DNA from: an uncultured Lachnospiraceae bacterium
Lineage (GTDB): Bacteria; Bacillota; Clostridia; Lachnospirales; Lachnospiraceae
Direction: 5' to 3'
DNA length: 14,512 nt
Assembly: GCA_910588285.1 (NCBI GenBank)
Contig: CAJUQB010000114.1
Coordinates: forward strand, 1 to 14,512
Position 1 is the stretch's first letter. Every line of letters starts with the position of its first letter. Of this stretch, positions 14,342-14,512 are shown one piece after another. The notes below the pieces were generated by a model, which was given only the letters and a program-made list of their open reading frames with translations, searched no databases and was not told where the DNA came from. The position numbers and the translations under genes were made by a program.

Positions 14342-14512
14342 TTATGCCGCCAGACGCTCCATTTCTGCCTTTGCGGAATCGTAGGTCGCATGGGCGTAAT
14401 AGTTCAGCGTCATCGTGATGTTGGCGTGTCCCATGATATACTGCAACGCCTTGGGGTTCATGCCTGCGTTTGCTAACCGTGTGCAGAATGTGTGTCTGAG
14501 GATATGGGGCGT
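14342..14512 (-). CDS. Tyrosine recombinase/integrase, C-terminal 56 residues (truncated by window edge)
   Basis: Read on the minus strand, the last 56 codons before TAA (complement of 14342-14344) encode TPHILRHTFCTRLANAG, then MNPKALQYIMGHANITMTLN, then YYAHATYDSAKAEMERLAA. These hold the hallmark residues of the catalytic domain: the HxLRH motif with the second conserved arginine, the GHANI histidine, and the nucleophilic tyrosine in NYYAH. The pattern is that of integrases of Tn916/Tn1549-type elements in Firmicutes. The N-terminal arm-binding domain, the first catalytic arginine and the start are beyond position 14512. The gene is convergent with the middle-component-like gene, separated by about 108 bases containing hairpins and short repeats. 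Confidence 0.93.
   Translation of the reverse strand, partial: TPHILRHTFCTRLANAGMNPKALQYIMGHANITMTLNYYAHATYDSAKAEMERLAA

Larger units (their letters stand above)
14250..14512 (-). mobile_element. End of an integrase-bearing mobile element (partial)
   Basis: The composition changes from about 23% GC in sampled island lines to about 53% in 14341-14400 by hand count. An integrase gene reading leftward ends here, the usual layout at one extremity of an integrative or conjugative element. Three CATATC-containing stretches (14197, 14252 and 14270 region), two followed by CTTGG or CTCGG, could be recombinase-binding repeats. The exact boundary between 14205 and 14340 cannot be set from this window. 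Confidence 0.5.

Noticed and set aside
14267..14476. Plus-strand open frame of 69 codons at the right end
   Set aside because: It is the antisense of the tyrosine integrase C-terminus, which has clear catalytic motifs on the minus strand.

Overview
The window looks like a chromosomal segment from an anaerobic Firmicute, most probably a Lachnospiraceae-type Clostridia. The basis is the gapA-pgk-tpiA-gpmI glycolytic cluster, the purine-rich AGGAGG ribosome sites, a DUF1836 regulator and a small acidic membrane protein of a kind I associate with that family. The family assignment is an inference from gene content. No rRNA, tRNA or CRISPR array is visible.

Region 1 (1-6460) is a co-oriented lower-glycolysis block: gapA, pgk, tpiA, a CapA-like lipoprotein, and cofactor-independent phosphoglycerate mutase gpmI. 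It ends in a strong bidirectional terminator. Hairpins and a candidate promoter in the gaps suggest the block is read as several partly independent transcripts. Region 2 (6431-7257) holds a convergent DUF1836 regulator gene whose leader carries an exact 41-bp duplication with a dyad in each copy. A divergent promoter pair separates it from the pcrA helicase gene. Region 3 (7257-11857) holds pcrA, a one-span membrane protein with an Asp/Glu tail, a terminator, and rlmD. rlmD is preceded by six 14-bp tandem repeats that end in its own ribosome site, and its coding sequence contains an in-frame 30-bp tandem repeat.

Region 4 (about 11860-14233) is accessory DNA of very different composition. My hand counts give about 23% GC in sampled 60-base lines, against about 68% in a line of upstream rlmD. 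It encodes a PD-(D/E)xK nuclease-like protein, a second polypeptide in exactly the same reading frame behind a single UAG, and a third protein resembling a middle component of ABC-three-component (ABC-3C) conflict systems. My reading is one roughly 527-codon effector gene interrupted by an amber codon, followed by its partner gene. The ABC ATPase expected in such a system is not in the window.

Region 5 (about 14250-14512) returns to about 53% GC. On the minus strand it encodes the C-terminus of a Tn916-type tyrosine integrase, truncated by the window edge. It marks one end of a second mobile element abutting the AT-rich island. The 3' end of rlmD therefore appears to be an integration hotspot with at least two layers of acquired DNA.
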